DNA from: Collimonas fungivorans Ter331
Lineage (GTDB): Bacteria; Pseudomonadota; Gammaproteobacteria; Burkholderiales; Burkholderiaceae_D
Reading direction: 5' to 3'
Length of the DNA stretch: 64,000 bases
NCBI RefSeq assembly: GCF_000221045.1
Contig: NC_015856.1
Coordinates: forward strand, 1,054,001 to 1,118,000
Below the pieces are notes generated by a model. That model made no database searches. It saw only the letters and a list, made by a program, of their open reading frames with translations, and was not told where the DNA came from. The position numbers and the translations under genes are program-made. Below, piece after piece: positions 24,498 to 34,177 of the stretch (position 1 is the stretch's first letter; the number at the start of each line of letters is the position of its first letter).

Positions 24498-26204
24498 CTA
24501 CATCAACGCTGCCACCGGATAGCGTCGCCATTCCGGCTCGGCATGGCGCCGGCCGTGGGTGAACAGAAACCAGAGCACCGCTTGCGGATCGGACAATTGC
24601 GCCGGATGCGCGGACTTCCATTCGTCGAACGCCTGCCGCAGCGCCGGCTCGTCGGCCAGCATCTGCAAGGCCGTGTCCTCGAAGACATAGGCTGAGATGG
24701 AGGCCTGCTTCCTCTCCAGCACGCTGTTGAAGAACCCCCAGCGGAAGAAGCTGTCGTGCGCTTCGGGCTCCAGGGTCTCGACCGCGTAGCGGGCCTGGGG
24801 CTGGTCGAGAGGCACCAGCATGTCACCCGCGCGCGCCTGGATGGTCTCGGAGTGCGTGCTCAGCAGCACCCGGTCATGGAACATATGGCCTTCGTAGGCG
24901 GTCGCGCGCGTGCCGACCTCCAGCACCCGGTACACCCGGGCCGCATCGAACAGCCGGTCGGCGTCCAGACGCTGCAGCGCGACGCCGTTCCACTCCAGCC
25001 GTTCGATCACCTCGCGCCAGGCCTGGGGCACCAGGTAGGCCTTCGGCGCCGTCACCACCTGTTCCTCGACACAGCGGTCGAAGTGGACGATGTCCTTCTC
25101 CCACGGCTGGCTGCGGTCGTAGGCGAGCCGTTGATAGTCGCCCAGCAGGCTCGGCGTACGCATCGCCGCGTAGCCCTTGAAGCGAAGGCGCGCCGGCCGC
25201 TGGTGGTCGTTGCGCCAGCGCAGCGGCCACTGCGTGCGGCGCGCGGCGTCGGCCCGCGCATCGCGCCGCAGTTGCTGAATGCGCCGCGCCTGCGCCACGC
25301 TGAAGTCCAGCACCACCTCGACCAGCGTGCGCGTCGCCGCCACGCGGTCGACGAAGGGCTTGAGCATGTGGGTCTCGGGCATGAAGCCGATGGTGTGGTG
25401 CAGCGCGGCGTAGCCAGTGGAGAAGCGCGGCAGATCGAGAAAATCTTCGATGCCGTCGTCCGGCGTCTCGGCCAGCAGGTTGACGTAAGGGCAGGTCGGC
25501 CAGCCGCGCCTCTGCATGTCGCCATAGATCGCGGGCAGCATGCGCTCGCGCAGGAACTCTCCCAGGCCGCCGCCTAGCTTGTCGGGCTGGGTCGGGATCA
25601 GGGTCATGGCGTAGGCGTAGTCGGCGCCGTTGGAGGTGTGGGTGTCGACCATCACATCCGGGTCCCAGGCGTTGAAGAAGCGGTTGAACACTTGGGCGGC
25701 CAGGCTGTCGCACTTGATGAAGTCGCGGTTCAGGTCGAGGTGGCGGCCGTTGCCCCGAAAGCCGAACGCCTCGGGACCGAGCTGGTTCGCCCGCGAGCTG
25801 GACTGACGGTTCACGCAGCCGTCGACATTGTAGACCGGGATGAAAAGGAACACCGTGTCGCCGAGCGCCGCCAGCCGCTCGGGCTCAAGGCAGAAGTCGC
25901 GCACCAGCGCCATGCAGACATCGATGCCTTCGGGCTCGCCGGGATGGATGCCGTTGTTGTTGAAGAACACCGGGCGCCCCTGCTCGCGCAAGTTGTCGCG
26001 GTCGAACACGCCGTCGGCCGTGATCAGGCCGGCATGCATCGGCAGGCCGGTGTCGGACGTGCCGATCCGCCACCATCGCAGCACACCCGGGAATCGCTCG
26101 GCTAGCCGCTCGTAGAAGGCGATGCATTCGGCCCAGGTGGAGGTCTGGTTGCCATTGCCGAGTTCGAAGGGGGTGGGATAGGCAACGCTGGTCGGGGACG
26201 TCAT
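24498..26204 (-). CDS. M14-family zinc carboxypeptidase
   Basis: 568 residues from MTSPTSVAYPTPFELGNGNQTST at 26204 (AAGGAG six bases upstream). Zinc ligands fit NNNGIHPGEPEGIDV (HxxE) and VMVDTHTSNGADY (His), with a catalytic Glu plausibly in FMPETHMLKPF. The N-terminal 350 residues hold the peptidase; the rest is an unassigned C-terminal domain. The gene is markedly more GC-rich, with heavier GCG/CGC/CTG use, than its neighbours, and it sits at the edge of an AT-rich stretch, suggesting acquisition from another betaproteobacterium. Confidence 0.87.
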   Translation of the reverse strand: MTSPTSVAYPTPFELGNGNQTSTWAECIAFYERLAERFPGVLRWWRIGTSDTGLPMHAGLITADGVFDRDNLREQGRPVFFNNNGIHPGEPEGIDVCMALVRDFCLEPERLAALGDTVFLFIPVYNVDGCVNRQSSSRANQLGPEAFGFRGNGRHLDLNRDFIKCDSLAAQVFNRFFNAWDPDVMVDTHTSNGADYAYAMTLIPTQPDKLGGGLGEFLRERMLPAIYGDMQRRGWPTCPYVNLLAETPDDGIEDFLDLPRFSTGYAALHHTIGFMPETHMLKPFVDRVAATRTLVEVVLDFSVAQARRIQQLRRDARADAARRTQWPLRWRNDHQRPARLRFKGYAAMRTPSLLGDYQRLAYDRSQPWEKDIVHFDRCVEEQVVTAPKAYLVPQAWREVIERLEWNGVALQRLDADRLFDAARVYRVLEVGTRATAYEGHMFHDRVLLSTHSETIQARAGDMLVPLDQPQARYAVETLEPEAHDSFFRWGFFNSVLERKQASISAYVFEDTALQMLADEPALRQAFDEWKSAHPAQLSDPQAVLWFLFTHGRRHAEPEWRRYPVAALM

Positions 26205-26546
26205 GCATGACTCCTTTTTTTTCGTGGTGTCGAGAATACGCCAATTTGACGGTCCGCATCTACAGTGCGGAATATGGAGCAGGGGTGGCACATCGGAAAA
26301 CCGTCGGTCGCGACGGACCGCTCTTGGCCGTTTCGAGCCAGCCACGACAGGTTGATTTCAATCAGCAAGAGACATTCGCAAATCTTGGAAGCGGTCATTC
26401 AACGCCCCAAGTTCAAGGGCTAATTCGGTAAATGTTCACTGACGACTTCTGGTCGATTCCATATATTGGTGAGTTACGGTTTATTATGCTTAGCATCGGA
26501 ACTGTCGCGGGTTCAAATATTCCAATCTCTAGGTTGGGCGGGGAGG
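26205..26546. other. Intergenic region with degenerate repeat debris
   Basis: 342 bases without a credible gene. GACCGCTCTTGGCCGTTTCGAGCC-type sequence at 26316-26339 matches a stretch near 30622 at 20 of 24 positions, and AAGCGGTCATTCAACG follows near 26388. It looks like residue of an old repeat or element rather than coding DNA. Confidence 0.45.
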
Positions 26547-27797
26547 CTATCGACTGAGAGAGGTTATGGCAAGTGGCTCTTGAAATCTAACTTTCATCCG
26601 TCGGTTAATTTCCCTATCAGACCCTGACTGATTGTTATTCCACCACTCAAAAACAAGGTAGCCATCCTGTGATCTCAAAGTTGGGTTCAATATCCCACCA
26701 TGGTACCAGCCGATCTCCGAGGGCTCATCGAATTTGACCATATAGAGCAGTTCCCCTTCGGGGGTGTATTTTTCAAGTTCGACTTTGCCCTTTCCGAATT
26801 CTCCAGCATAGGTACCTGTCCAGATTCCCTCGCTGTCACATAACATAAATCCTTGGCGGTTTACCATACGCTTCGTACCTGTTGAATCAGAAGCGAATCG
26901 TCGCTGCAGCGAGCCCCTCGATACCTGTGGTGCCATTTTCTGGCAAAGATCGGTCCGTCTCGCATCCCACGCCAAATTTTGCCATTCGTCGCCACTAATT
27001 TTTCGAACCGGCAAGTAAGTTTCTGTCTCTAACACTTCCAAAGCTACGTCACGTATAAGAGGCAGCTGCCGCGGGCTGGCATTTTGACCTTGAAATACGG
27101 TGGCTTGTCTTAAAAATTCACCCAAATCAATGGTGTTTTTTGTGTTTGCACCACAGGCCTGCCTCTTAGCCATGTCTACAGCAAACGTCATTGTCGCGAG
27201 TTTTATCCCGTCTCGCCGATCTGTAGCGGTTAACGTATATACAATTAGCTTCTGGTAGCGTGGCGCCATCTTTTCTTCTTCCGGATCCGACGCTTGATGA
27301 CTAACTAGTACATCGGCGATCGACGAATCAACGATCATCTCCTGAAATGGGATAGAGTTTTCAAAACTATCGAGTTGCCGGCCGGATCCCATTCTATATA
27401 CGGTCTTCGGTACTGATCCCGAACCTGGCCCCCAGTCGAGTCCAATGGACGTCACCCTAGTCATTGGAGTGTGCAATATCTGAATACCAGTGTGTTCGCA
27501 TGCGGCCAAGAATTGTGGATCTGACGCGTCAGCTTTTAAGAGATTTTGCGACGTCGCGAAGGCAGTAAGACAAGCAAGCGCCAGGAACGCCGGAGACACC
27601 AGAGAAAGCACTGCAAGTCCTATATTTTTTTTATGAGCCATTTTTACGGAAAATATAATTGTTACGAGATGAGCCAGTCCAAGAAATACGCCAACGTACG
27701 TTGCAAAGCGTTCACCGCTGAGCAGTGAGAAGCCAAAAATCATATACGAAAAAAGTCCACCAACGACTATTGCAATCACATAGAAAACTATCTGCAT
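26547..27797 (-). CDS. Hypothetical membrane-anchored protein
   Basis: 416 residues. The first about 110 residues hold three hydrophobic segments (MQIVFYVIAIVVGGLFSYMIFGF, TYVGVFLGLAHLVTIIF, IGLAVLSLVSPAFLALACLTAFA); the remaining 300 are soluble with no recognised family, including four cysteines (ACEHTG, QACGAN, DLCQK, MLCDSEG) and an aromatic-rich end (YLVFEWWNNN). Codon use is AT-richer than the core. Unknown function; probably a lineage-restricted accessory gene. Confidence 0.65.
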   Translation of the reverse strand: MQIVFYVIAIVVGGLFSYMIFGFSLLSGERFATYVGVFLGLAHLVTIIFSVKMAHKKNIGLAVLSLVSPAFLALACLTAFATSQNLLKADASDPQFLAACEHTGIQILHTPMTRVTSIGLDWGPGSGSVPKTVYRMGSGRQLDSFENSIPFQEMIVDSSIADVLVSHQASDPEEEKMAPRYQKLIVYTLTATDRRDGIKLATMTFAVDMAKRQACGANTKNTIDLGEFLRQATVFQGQNASPRQLPLIRDVALEVLETETYLPVRKISGDEWQNLAWDARRTDLCQKMAPQVSRGSLQRRFASDSTGTKRMVNRQGFMLCDSEGIWTGTYAGEFGKGKVELEKYTPEGELLYMVKFDEPSEIGWYHGGILNPTLRSQDGYLVFEWWNNNQSGSDREINRRMKVRFQEPLAITSLSR

Positions 27798-28231
27798 ATG
27801 GGCAAACTTTCAGCGGATAACGATGCGAGCAGCGATGCTCAACACGGCTTCATATATTGCAAATGGAAATAAGCGGGGAATCTCCAAGGAGGAGCCAGAA
27901 AGAAATCCCAAACGGGTTCTTGTTCATCTGCTCAATAGCAGCAAAACCACGAATGAATGTTGACACATGGTAACTATAGAAGCAACAACGGATTTATGGA
28001 GTACACAAAGGCCCGTTTCCGGCCCAGGATGTATAAAAACATAAATTTAAAAAATATGGGGTAGAGGCACCCTTGCCGACGACATGCAAGCGGCCGATAA
28101 CCGCCTATCGCCTTGCGACCCGTTGCGGTTATTCGAACTTCTACATTGCGGACACTCGTTACGACGTTATATGTCCGGATTCGACCTACGCGCTCGCATG
28201 AGATATTTATATTATTCGACTTTGAACTTTC
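27798..28231. other. AT-rich intergenic region
   Basis: 434 bases. No frame has family character: the 98-residue rightward frame from 28084 is low-complexity and overlaps the next gene in antisense. GCGGCCGATAACCGCC near 28090 resembles the repeat debris elsewhere in this accessory block. Confidence 0.4.
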
Positions 28232-28660
28232 TCATGTCTTCAGAAAGGTCGATATGTCCTTGTCTTTCCAGTGTGCCCACATCCCAGACACGTAGAGGAA
28301 AAAATCATCGGATTCTTCGTCCAATGAATCGTAAGTCGGGTCAATATTTGCCAAGAACGCACCGGCGAACAAGTATTTGACGGTGAAGGTGGCCTGGCCA
28401 GCTTCACGAATTTTAAACCGCCTAAGAAAACCTCGAGTGACACTGAATTCATGGTTATTCCGTAAGCGCCATTGCTTAGTCCCGTGTTGAAAAATCAGCG
28501 ACTCGTGGTCCTTTCTGATTGCAAACCATTTTCCGCGCTGTCGCCATAAATACCCCCAATCGGCGCTTTCGCGCGACGCCGGTATTTTAGGACCGACAAC
28601 TCCTGTCAGTTCGTCGAACTGTCTAACGCCGCCGGCGTGCCAATAATATGCAAGTAGCAT
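28232..28660 (-). CDS. Hypothetical protein
   Basis: 142 residues, no signal peptide, rich in Trp/Phe/Tyr (DWGYLWRQRGKWFAIRKDHESLIFQHG, FTVKYLFAGAFLAN) with an acidic patch (YDSLDEESDDFFLY). The composition looks like a real globular protein, but I recognise no family and the ribosome site (AAGAA) is weak. It stands alone in the accessory region. Confidence 0.5.
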   Translation of the reverse strand: MLLAYYWHAGGVRQFDELTGVVGPKIPASRESADWGYLWRQRGKWFAIRKDHESLIFQHGTKQWRLRNNHEFSVTRGFLRRFKIREAGQATFTVKYLFAGAFLANIDPTYDSLDEESDDFFLYVSGMWAHWKDKDISTFLKT

Positions 28661-28868
28661 TTCTTAACTTCTAAAGTGAAGGGTCTCAAGATTGTTGATG
28701 CTTATTTTGCTCGATGCATTTTGTCGCAAGTTCGTCTATACGAAGTAAAGCAGGTTGAAGGTTTCTCCAGCAATCTGATAGGGTATGCCTACCCACTTAT
28801 CAAAGTGAAATCCTTATTAATGGCCGCTTGTGGCCGAATTGCCTCATCGGCAAGCTCAAATATCGTAC

Positions 28869-29810
28869 TCATATCTTTGCCGAATAGGTATAGGACTCGC
28901 CATCGGAATCTATATAACTCCCGTTGAAAGTGGTCCCATCTGGAGAAATACTGTGCGCCTCTGCTGATTTTCCACTCAGTGCGCCAAGTTTTTTAACTCC
29001 CTCTGTTTTTGTATAAATAAAGGCATGGTTGTAGTACGAATATAGATGGAAGTTAAATGCTCCAAAATACTTGCCAACAATCACAGAACCATTATTTGAA
29101 ATGCCGGTGGCGAAAGCCGCTACCCCTCCTATTGCACCAATGTCTCGCACACCATCGGCACGAGAATATACAAAAGCATGGTCACTACCGCCTGTAACAT
29201 GGAAATTTCCCACAATTAGTGAACCGTTAGCCGAAACACCTTGGGCGAAAGCGGACTCCGCACCAAAGCTACCAAGGTCTTCAAATCCCTTTGATTGAGA
29301 ATATCTGAAGGCATGGTAACGCGAAGCATTTTCTGGAGTTAGTGAATATAGAAAGCTTCCAACGATCACTGAACCATCTGCGGAAACTCCATTTACTGAT
29401 ATTGATTTTTGACCCATTGTACCGAGGTCTTGAAATTCATTTGAATGCGTATAGCGGAAGATATGACTACCATCATTTTTATTATAAAAGCTTCCCGCAA
29501 TCACTAAGCCATCAGCAGAAATACATATATTTGCAATGTCTTTCCCAGCCATTGTTCCGAGATTTTCAATTCCATTGGATCGCGTGTAGCGGAAGATTTG
29601 CCAATTGTGCGGCGCTTGATTATTTCTGAATTGGCCAACAACCACAGACCCATCGTCCGAAATACCTTTGATATGAACTGATTTTGGCAATCCGCCAATT
29701 GCAGCGACTTTAGATGAGATGTTGGTGGCATTTGTTACAAGTGGCCCAGTCCCCACGCATCCTGTAACGAGAAAGGAAGTGAAGATTGTCAACAGTATTA
29801 TTTTCAACAA
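28869..29810 (-). CDS. HAF-repeat lipoprotein
   Basis: 313 residues. The N-terminal MLKIILLTIFTSFLVTGCVG ends in a lipobox (LVTGC), so it is Lgt-modified and probably surface- or periplasm-exposed. About six repeats of roughly 45 residues follow, each with a block like GVSADGSVIVGSF and one like HAFRYSQSKGFEDLGSFG, the HAF/extracellular-repeat type (a beta-propeller-like array). Role unknown; such proteins are often surface or autotransporter passengers. AT-richer than the core genome. Confidence 0.82.
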   Translation of the reverse strand: MLKIILLTIFTSFLVTGCVGTGPLVTNATNISSKVAAIGGLPKSVHIKGISDDGSVVVGQFRNNQAPHNWQIFRYTRSNGIENLGTMAGKDIANICISADGLVIAGSFYNKNDGSHIFRYTHSNEFQDLGTMGQKSISVNGVSADGSVIVGSFLYSLTPENASRYHAFRYSQSKGFEDLGSFGAESAFAQGVSANGSLIVGNFHVTGGSDHAFVYSRADGVRDIGAIGGVAAFATGISNNGSVIVGKYFGAFNFHLYSYYNHAFIYTKTEGVKKLGALSGKSAEAHSISPDGTTFNGSYIDSDGESYTYSAKI

Positions 29811-30037
29811 TGAATGCTCCTAGATGAAAAATCGGCGCCATTAACCGCACTATATTCGGTTCCGTCGCTATGACTTATGCCAGTGTGCAAGAACAACAAA
29901 TCCAGTAAATGCGTCAATCCATCGCTTCATTCAACGCACCTGCTCAATCAAGCCCATGGCACAGGGAATGGCCGATTTGGAGCAGAAGTTTGACAGCCGG
30001 CCTTTGGCCGATAGGTGACTTTTGCATTCAACGCCAT

Positions 30038-30472
30038 TCACGGCAGCTTCCAGGAAATCGGGCGACTTCCACCTATATTGGCGCCCGTTGAAGTCAGGCG
30101 CGGATGGTGGTCCACTAACACCCCAACCAACGGTTCCTGTCGGGCGAACGCGCTGCGAATATCGTTCCATGTGATGCCGCTAAGTGGGAGCTTGAGACGT
30201 TGCACAAGTGTACCGTGTGCCTCACACCAGGCGAGATATAGAAACCGCCCGCTAGGCGGTCCATGCGCGAAGGAACCAAATAATATAGGCGCGTCGGACT
30301 TCCCCAGCTTCACTTGAAGCGTCAGGTCGAATGAAATCGTCCCATTTGCTCCTCGGACACCTGTATGTAAGAGCCCCTCCTTGTCCTGCATTCCGAACGT
30401 GCCTGGCTTCCCACTCCAATTAAGTGGCCCATTGCCGTCGTAGACTAGCCTGAGACATACTGATTCCATCAT
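30038..30472 (-). CDS. DUF5990-like hypothetical protein
   Basis: 144 residues. The order LQVKLGKSDAPILFGSFAHGPPSGRFLYLAW followed by LPLSGITWNDIRSAFARQEPLVGVLVD resembles DUF5990 members (FxGPxxxGPPxxRFxY ... PLxGITW). No catalytic motif is visible and no signal peptide. Its start overlaps the 3' end of the next gene upstream by four bases. Family assignment is from memory of the motif. Confidence 0.6.
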   Translation of the reverse strand: MMESVCLRLVYDGNGPLNWSGKPGTFGMQDKEGLLHTGVRGANGTISFDLTLQVKLGKSDAPILFGSFAHGPPSGRFLYLAWCEAHGTLVQRLKLPLSGITWNDIRSAFARQEPLVGVLVDHHPRLTSTGANIGGSRPISWKLP

Positions 30473-30880
30473 TGAAGCCCCATAAATTCATTGACAGTCG
30501 ACTTCTGACCGCTACCAGGAGTTAACTGCCCGATTTCATAGAAATTAGACTCGCACAATCCAAAACCAATAACGAATATGCAGCGTGTAAGCGTCCGCTC
30601 TAGGCCACATGCGCTATCAACGACCGCTTGTGGCCGTGTTGAGCCGGTTGCGATAAGATAATTTGGACCCGAAGCTGTCGTTCTGTTTATTAGAGAGCAG
30701 TCATTCAAACATTTTTTGCGGGTGTGCCAGTCCACCATCCCAACTTTGTTGATAGGTCGGAATATCTGCATTGCAGAAATAATTTTCGTAAATGATTTGC
30801 GTCTGTGCATGCGCATTGAGAATCGCGATTGCAGCGAACAGTAAAATAAACAAACTACAGATTTTCCGATAAGACTTCAT
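30469..30880 (-). pseudogene. Small secreted Cys-rich protein gene interrupted by a frameshift
   Basis: The first frame starts at 30880 with a clear signal peptide (MKSYRKICSLFILLFAAIAILNAHAQ) and runs through QSWDGGLAHPQKMFE to a stop at 30701. The next frame continues from the same place as CLNDCSLINRTTASGPNYLIATG to 30469. The two meet at six A (minus strand, 30712-30717); removing one base would give HPQKCLNDCSLIN. So this is a broken gene, a sequencing error at the homopolymer, or a slippage site. The 59-residue first part could also be complete on its own. Family unknown. Confidence 0.5.
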
Positions 30881-30935
30881 CGGTGCTTTCGAGGTTGTGG
30901 ACGATTTTCCGCATGAAATTTTCACCGCACGCTGT

Positions 30936-31478
30936 CTACTCAATTCGAAGCCACGGCCAGCGAGCCTGGTACGACGCCGCTTTGCGCTCGAACAAATTGC
31001 GGTGCGGTGTCAAGGGATTCATGGTCAGTACACCTTCGCGCAACATTGCAAGTCCGTTTGGTGCATAGATCGAACCCGGGCGAACGCCGACACAGGTAGC
31101 TGGAATAAGGAAGCGGTCAATGCCGTCGCATGTGCTACGCAGCGCCTCGCACGGATGACCGAAGTACGACTCGTACCAGAGATGCACCCGCGCCTGGTTC
31201 GATGCTTCAATCTTCACTCCCAAGTCGGCCAGCGCATCATCAACACGTGCCTGCACATTCCGTTCGGCCGCCTCGCTCAGATCGTTGGCATCGAAGTAAA
31301 ACAGATCATAGTCTTTGATATCCGCTTCTGGTGCACGGCCGGCCTGCAGATTCCAGACCGTCTGGAAGAGGCACCCCGCGACCAACCACGCATCCGGGAG
31401 CGCCAGGGCATTCCAGCGATCGAGGATAACGCGATTGCTGTGGTTGGCCAGGATAGCGGCGAGAAAATGGTCTTGCAT
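30936..31478 (-). CDS. Nucleotidyltransferase-like protein (COG3575 type)
   Basis: 180 residues if the Met of MQDHFLAAILAN at 31478 is used; an earlier in-frame start at 31511 adds 11. The pattern WLVAGCLFQTVWNLQAGRAPEADIKDYDLFYFDANDLSEAAE is the conserved core of the small nucleotidyltransferase-like family, with DYDLFYFD as the metal-binding acidic motif. The later GIDRFLIPATCVGVR and YAPNGL are also typical. Substrate unknown. It lies 42 bases downstream of polB on the same strand. Confidence 0.82.
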   Translation of the reverse strand: MQDHFLAAILANHSNRVILDRWNALALPDAWLVAGCLFQTVWNLQAGRAPEADIKDYDLFYFDANDLSEAAERNVQARVDDALADLGVKIEASNQARVHLWYESYFGHPCEALRSTCDGIDRFLIPATCVGVRPGSIYAPNGLAMLREGVLTMNPLTPHRNLFERKAASYQARWPWLRIE

Positions 31479-31520
31479 CACAACTGACGCTCCGTTATCT
31501 GGTGAGAACAATACCCGACT

Positions 31521-33881
31521 TTAAAACAATTCCTTCTGCCTGCCCACCAAAGCCGCAAAATTATCGTCCAGGAACGGCAATATCGCGTCCGCCAGCGGCT
31601 GCAGCTGCCGGGTCAGATAATGGTCGTAGTCAATCGCCGAGCGCTGCGTTTCCAGCGGCTCGGGGCCGGACGTGGTCATCACGTAGCTGATCCAGCCGCC
31701 GTTCTGGTACTGCAACGGCCGGCCTTGCTCGCGATTGAATTCATCGGCCACGCGCGCGGCGCGCACGTGCGGCGGCACATTGCGCTCGTAGGCATCCAAA
31801 GGTCGCCTTAGCCGCTTGCGGTAGACCAGCAACTCGTCGAATTCGCCGTTCAGCGTGCGGCTGACGTAATCGCGCACATAAGCCTGGTAGGGCTCGCGCT
31901 TGAATATGTGCTGGTAAAGCTGCTGCTGGAATTCCTTGGCCAGCGGGGTCCAGTCGGAGCGCACCGACTCCAGTCCGCGGTACACCATTTCGTCCGCGCC
32001 GTCGGCGTTGACGATCAAGCCTGCGTAGCGCTTCTTGCTGCCCAGTTCGGTGCCGCGGATGGTCGGCATCAGGAAGCGGCGGTAGTGGGTGTCGAACTCC
32101 AGTTCCAGCGCGCTTTCGATACCCAGGGTTTGCCGCAGATGCAGGCGCCACCATTGGTTGACGTCCTGCGCCAGGGTATTGCCGATCTTGGCGGCCTGTT
32201 CCTCGGTATGCGGCTGCTTCAGCCAGACGAAAGTGGAATCGGTATCGCCATAGATGACCTGGTAGCCTTTGGCCTCGATCAGTTCGCGCGTCTTGTGCAT
32301 GATTTCATGGCCGCGCATGGTGACCGACGACGCCAGGCGGGGATCGAAGAAACGGCAGCCGGTCGATCCCAGTACACCGCAGAAGGCGTTCATGATGATC
32401 TTCAAGGCTTGCGACAGGGGCTGGTTGCGCTGGCGTTTTGCCGTTTCGCGCCCTTGCCAGATCTGGCTGACGATGCCTGGCAGGCAGTGCTTGCTGCGCG
32501 AGAAGCGGCCGCCGCGGAAGCCCGGCACGGAATCGCTGTCGCCGGGATGCTGCATGCCTTCGATCAGCCCGACCGGATCGATCAGGAAAGTGCGGATGAT
32601 GGAGGGATACAGGCTTTTATAGTCCAGCACCAGGACCGAATCGTACAGGCCCGATTGCGAATCCATCACAAAACCGCCGGGGCTGGAATCGCCTGCCACT
32701 TCACCCAGGTTCGGCGCGACGTAACCCTGGCGATGCATGTGAGGAAGATACAAATGGCTGAAAGCAGCCACCGAGCCGCCGCTGCGGTCTGCCGGCAAGC
32801 CGGTGACGGCGGCGCGTTCCAGCAGGAATTCCAGCAGTTCGGTCTTGGCGAAGATGCGCGTGACCAGCTCGCAGTCTTTCAGGTTGTAGGTCGCCAGCGC
32901 CGGTTTGTCTTCGGCGAAGCGGCGGTCGATTTCCGCCATGCGCTGGTAGGGGTTGGTGATGGATTTGCCTTCGCCCAGCAGGGTTTGGGCGACATGCTCC
33001 AGGCTGAAGGAAGGGAAATTCCAGGTCGCCGATTTCAGCGCTTCGATGCCGTCGATGATCAGGCGGCCGGCCGCGGAGGCGAAATGGTGGTTCGGCTTGA
33101 AGCCGTGTTCGCGCCACTCCATCAGGCTGCCGCCGCGGCCGATCAGCAGCGGTACTTGGTATTCCTGGGCATGTTTTTGCAGGACGCGCAGGTCGAACTG
33201 CACCAGGTTCCAGCCGATGATGGCGTCGGGATCATGCCGCTCCAGCCATTGATTCAGTTTCTCCAGCAGGAGCGGGCGGCTGGCGCAATACTCCAGGTCA
33301 AAGTCGATTTCGCTGGCGTCGCCGTTGGGCGGCCCCAGCATGTACACCTGGCGCTGGCCGCAGCCTTCGAGGGCGATCGAATACAAGTCGCCATGCGCCG
33401 TGGTTTCGATATCGAGCGATACCAGCTTCAGCTGCGGACGGTATTCGGGCGCGGGTTTCATGGTGCTGTTGAGCATGGGGCCGCTGCCATTTTTTTCGCC
33501 TGCAAACCAGACCGGGGCGGTGATGAAGCGCTCCATCAGGTAGCGTTCTGGCGGGCGGATATCTGCCTCGTAGACGTCGACGCCGTCATCCCTCAGCAGC
33601 TTGTCCAGCTTGATCAACTGACGATGCTGCTGCAAATACAGGCCCAGCACTGGCCGGTACTGGAAATCCTTCAGGAGCAGCGGACGCAGCTCGAACCGGC
33701 GTTCGTTGCGCAATACGCTTTCAGCCTGCTGCTGTTGCTCGACGGGTATGAAGGCCACCGATTCCTGGGGAGCCAGGCGGATCTGCTGCGGGCCATCGTC
33801 AGTCGCCAGCCAGAACTCGACTTCTGTACCATTGGGAGTGTCGCGCCAGTGTCTGGTGAGGATGAAGCCTTGTTGTGCCAC
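31521..33881 (-). CDS. polB: DNA polymerase II (family B)
   Basis: 786 residues, the usual length. The 3'-5' exonuclease motifs are [13 protein letters not shown] (Exo I) and [13 protein letters not shown] (Exo II); polymerase motifs are [14 protein letters not shown] (A), [21 protein letters not shown] (B) and [10 protein letters not shown] (C). It supports replication restart and translesion repair, usually under SOS control; I did not find a clear LexA box in the short leader. It marks the return to core genome after the accessory region. Confidence 0.96.
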   Translation of the reverse strand: MAQQGFILTRHWRDTPNGTEVEFWLATDDGPQQIRLAPQESVAFIPVEQQQQAESVLRNERRFELRPLLLKDFQYRPVLGLYLQQHRQLIKLDKLLRDDGVDVYEADIRPPERYLMERFITAPVWFAGEKNGSGPMLNSTMKPAPEYRPQLKLVSLDIETTAHGDLYSIALEGCGQRQVYMLGPPNGDASEIDFDLEYCASRPLLLEKLNQWLERHDPDAIIGWNLVQFDLRVLQKHAQEYQVPLLIGRGGSLMEWREHGFKPNHHFASAAGRLIIDGIEALKSATWNFPSFSLEHVAQTLLGEGKSITNPYQRMAEIDRRFAEDKPALATYNLKDCELVTRIFAKTELLEFLLERAAVTGLPADRSGGSVAAFSHLYLPHMHRQGYVAPNLGEVAGDSSPGGFVMDSQSGLYDSVLVLDYKSLYPSIIRTFLIDPVGLIEGMQHPGDSDSVPGFRGGRFSRSKHCLPGIVSQIWQGRETAKRQRNQPLSQALKIIMNAFCGVLGSTGCRFFDPRLASSVTMRGHEIMHKTRELIEAKGYQVIYGDTDSTFVWLKQPHTEEQAAKIGNTLAQDVNQWWRLHLRQTLGIESALELEFDTHYRRFLMPTIRGTELGSKKRYAGLIVNADGADEMVYRGLESVRSDWTPLAKEFQQQLYQHIFKREPYQAYVRDYVSRTLNGEFDELLVYRKRLRRPLDAYERNVPPHVRAARVADEFNREQGRPLQYQNGGWISYVMTTSGPEPLETQRSAIDYDHYLTRQLQPLADAILPFLDDNFAALVGRQKELF

Positions 33882-34016
33882 GCTACTGCCTTATAGAGCT
33901 GCTTATATATACGCCTCGCCTGCGCATCGGCACGAGGGATGCCGGGGAAAGACCGGGTCTTGCAATGATACATTTCATGATTGCATTTTGCTTCGGTCGC
34001 CGGCCCGCAAGAATGC

Positions 34017-34073
34017 AATTATTTCGAAACTCTGGCCGTCGCCTCGTTGTCGGAGCAGAGGAGCCTGGGATGA
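34017..34073 (+). pseudogene. Decayed fragment of a gshA 3' end
   Basis: The frame reads NYFETLAVASLSEQRSLG then stop, against [18 protein letters not shown] in the intact gshA (nucleotides 20290-20343), about 15 of 18 residues identical. Weak similarity extends a little to both sides (catttc...cgcaatt before; gagcctggga after). It lies between polB and ohrR with no full gene, so it is a leftover of a duplication or of a lost second gshA. Confidence 0.7.
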
Positions 34074-34136
34074 GATCGCGCAAGGATGGTGTCATAGTTA
34101 TTCGCAATCCCGGTGATAGATTTAAATGCAAACTAG

Positions 34137-34148
34137 ATTGCTTGCAAT
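34137..34148. promoter_or_regulatory. Palindrome ATTGCTTGCAAT before ohrR
   Basis: ATTGC-TT-GCAAT, 29 bases before the ohrR start. The same half-sites (ATTGC-GA-GCAAT) occur in the ohr leader, as expected for an autoregulated OhrR operator. Confidence 0.6.
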
Positions 34149-34177
34149 TTAATTTTTAGCGATATATTATTCAAGCC

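Noticed and set aside
26508-26528. GCGGGTTCAAATATTCC resembling a tRNA T-arm
   Set aside because: The arms do not pair properly and no acceptor, D or anticodon stems can be placed around it.
28084-28380. A 98-residue rightward open frame in the AT-rich gap
   Set aside because: No start signal, low-complexity composition, and its second half is antisense to the better-supported 142-residue gene.
31908-33896. A 662-residue rightward open frame opposite DNA polymerase II
   Set aside because: Antisense shadow of a GC-rich gene; composition is Gln/Ala/Arg-rich without motifs.
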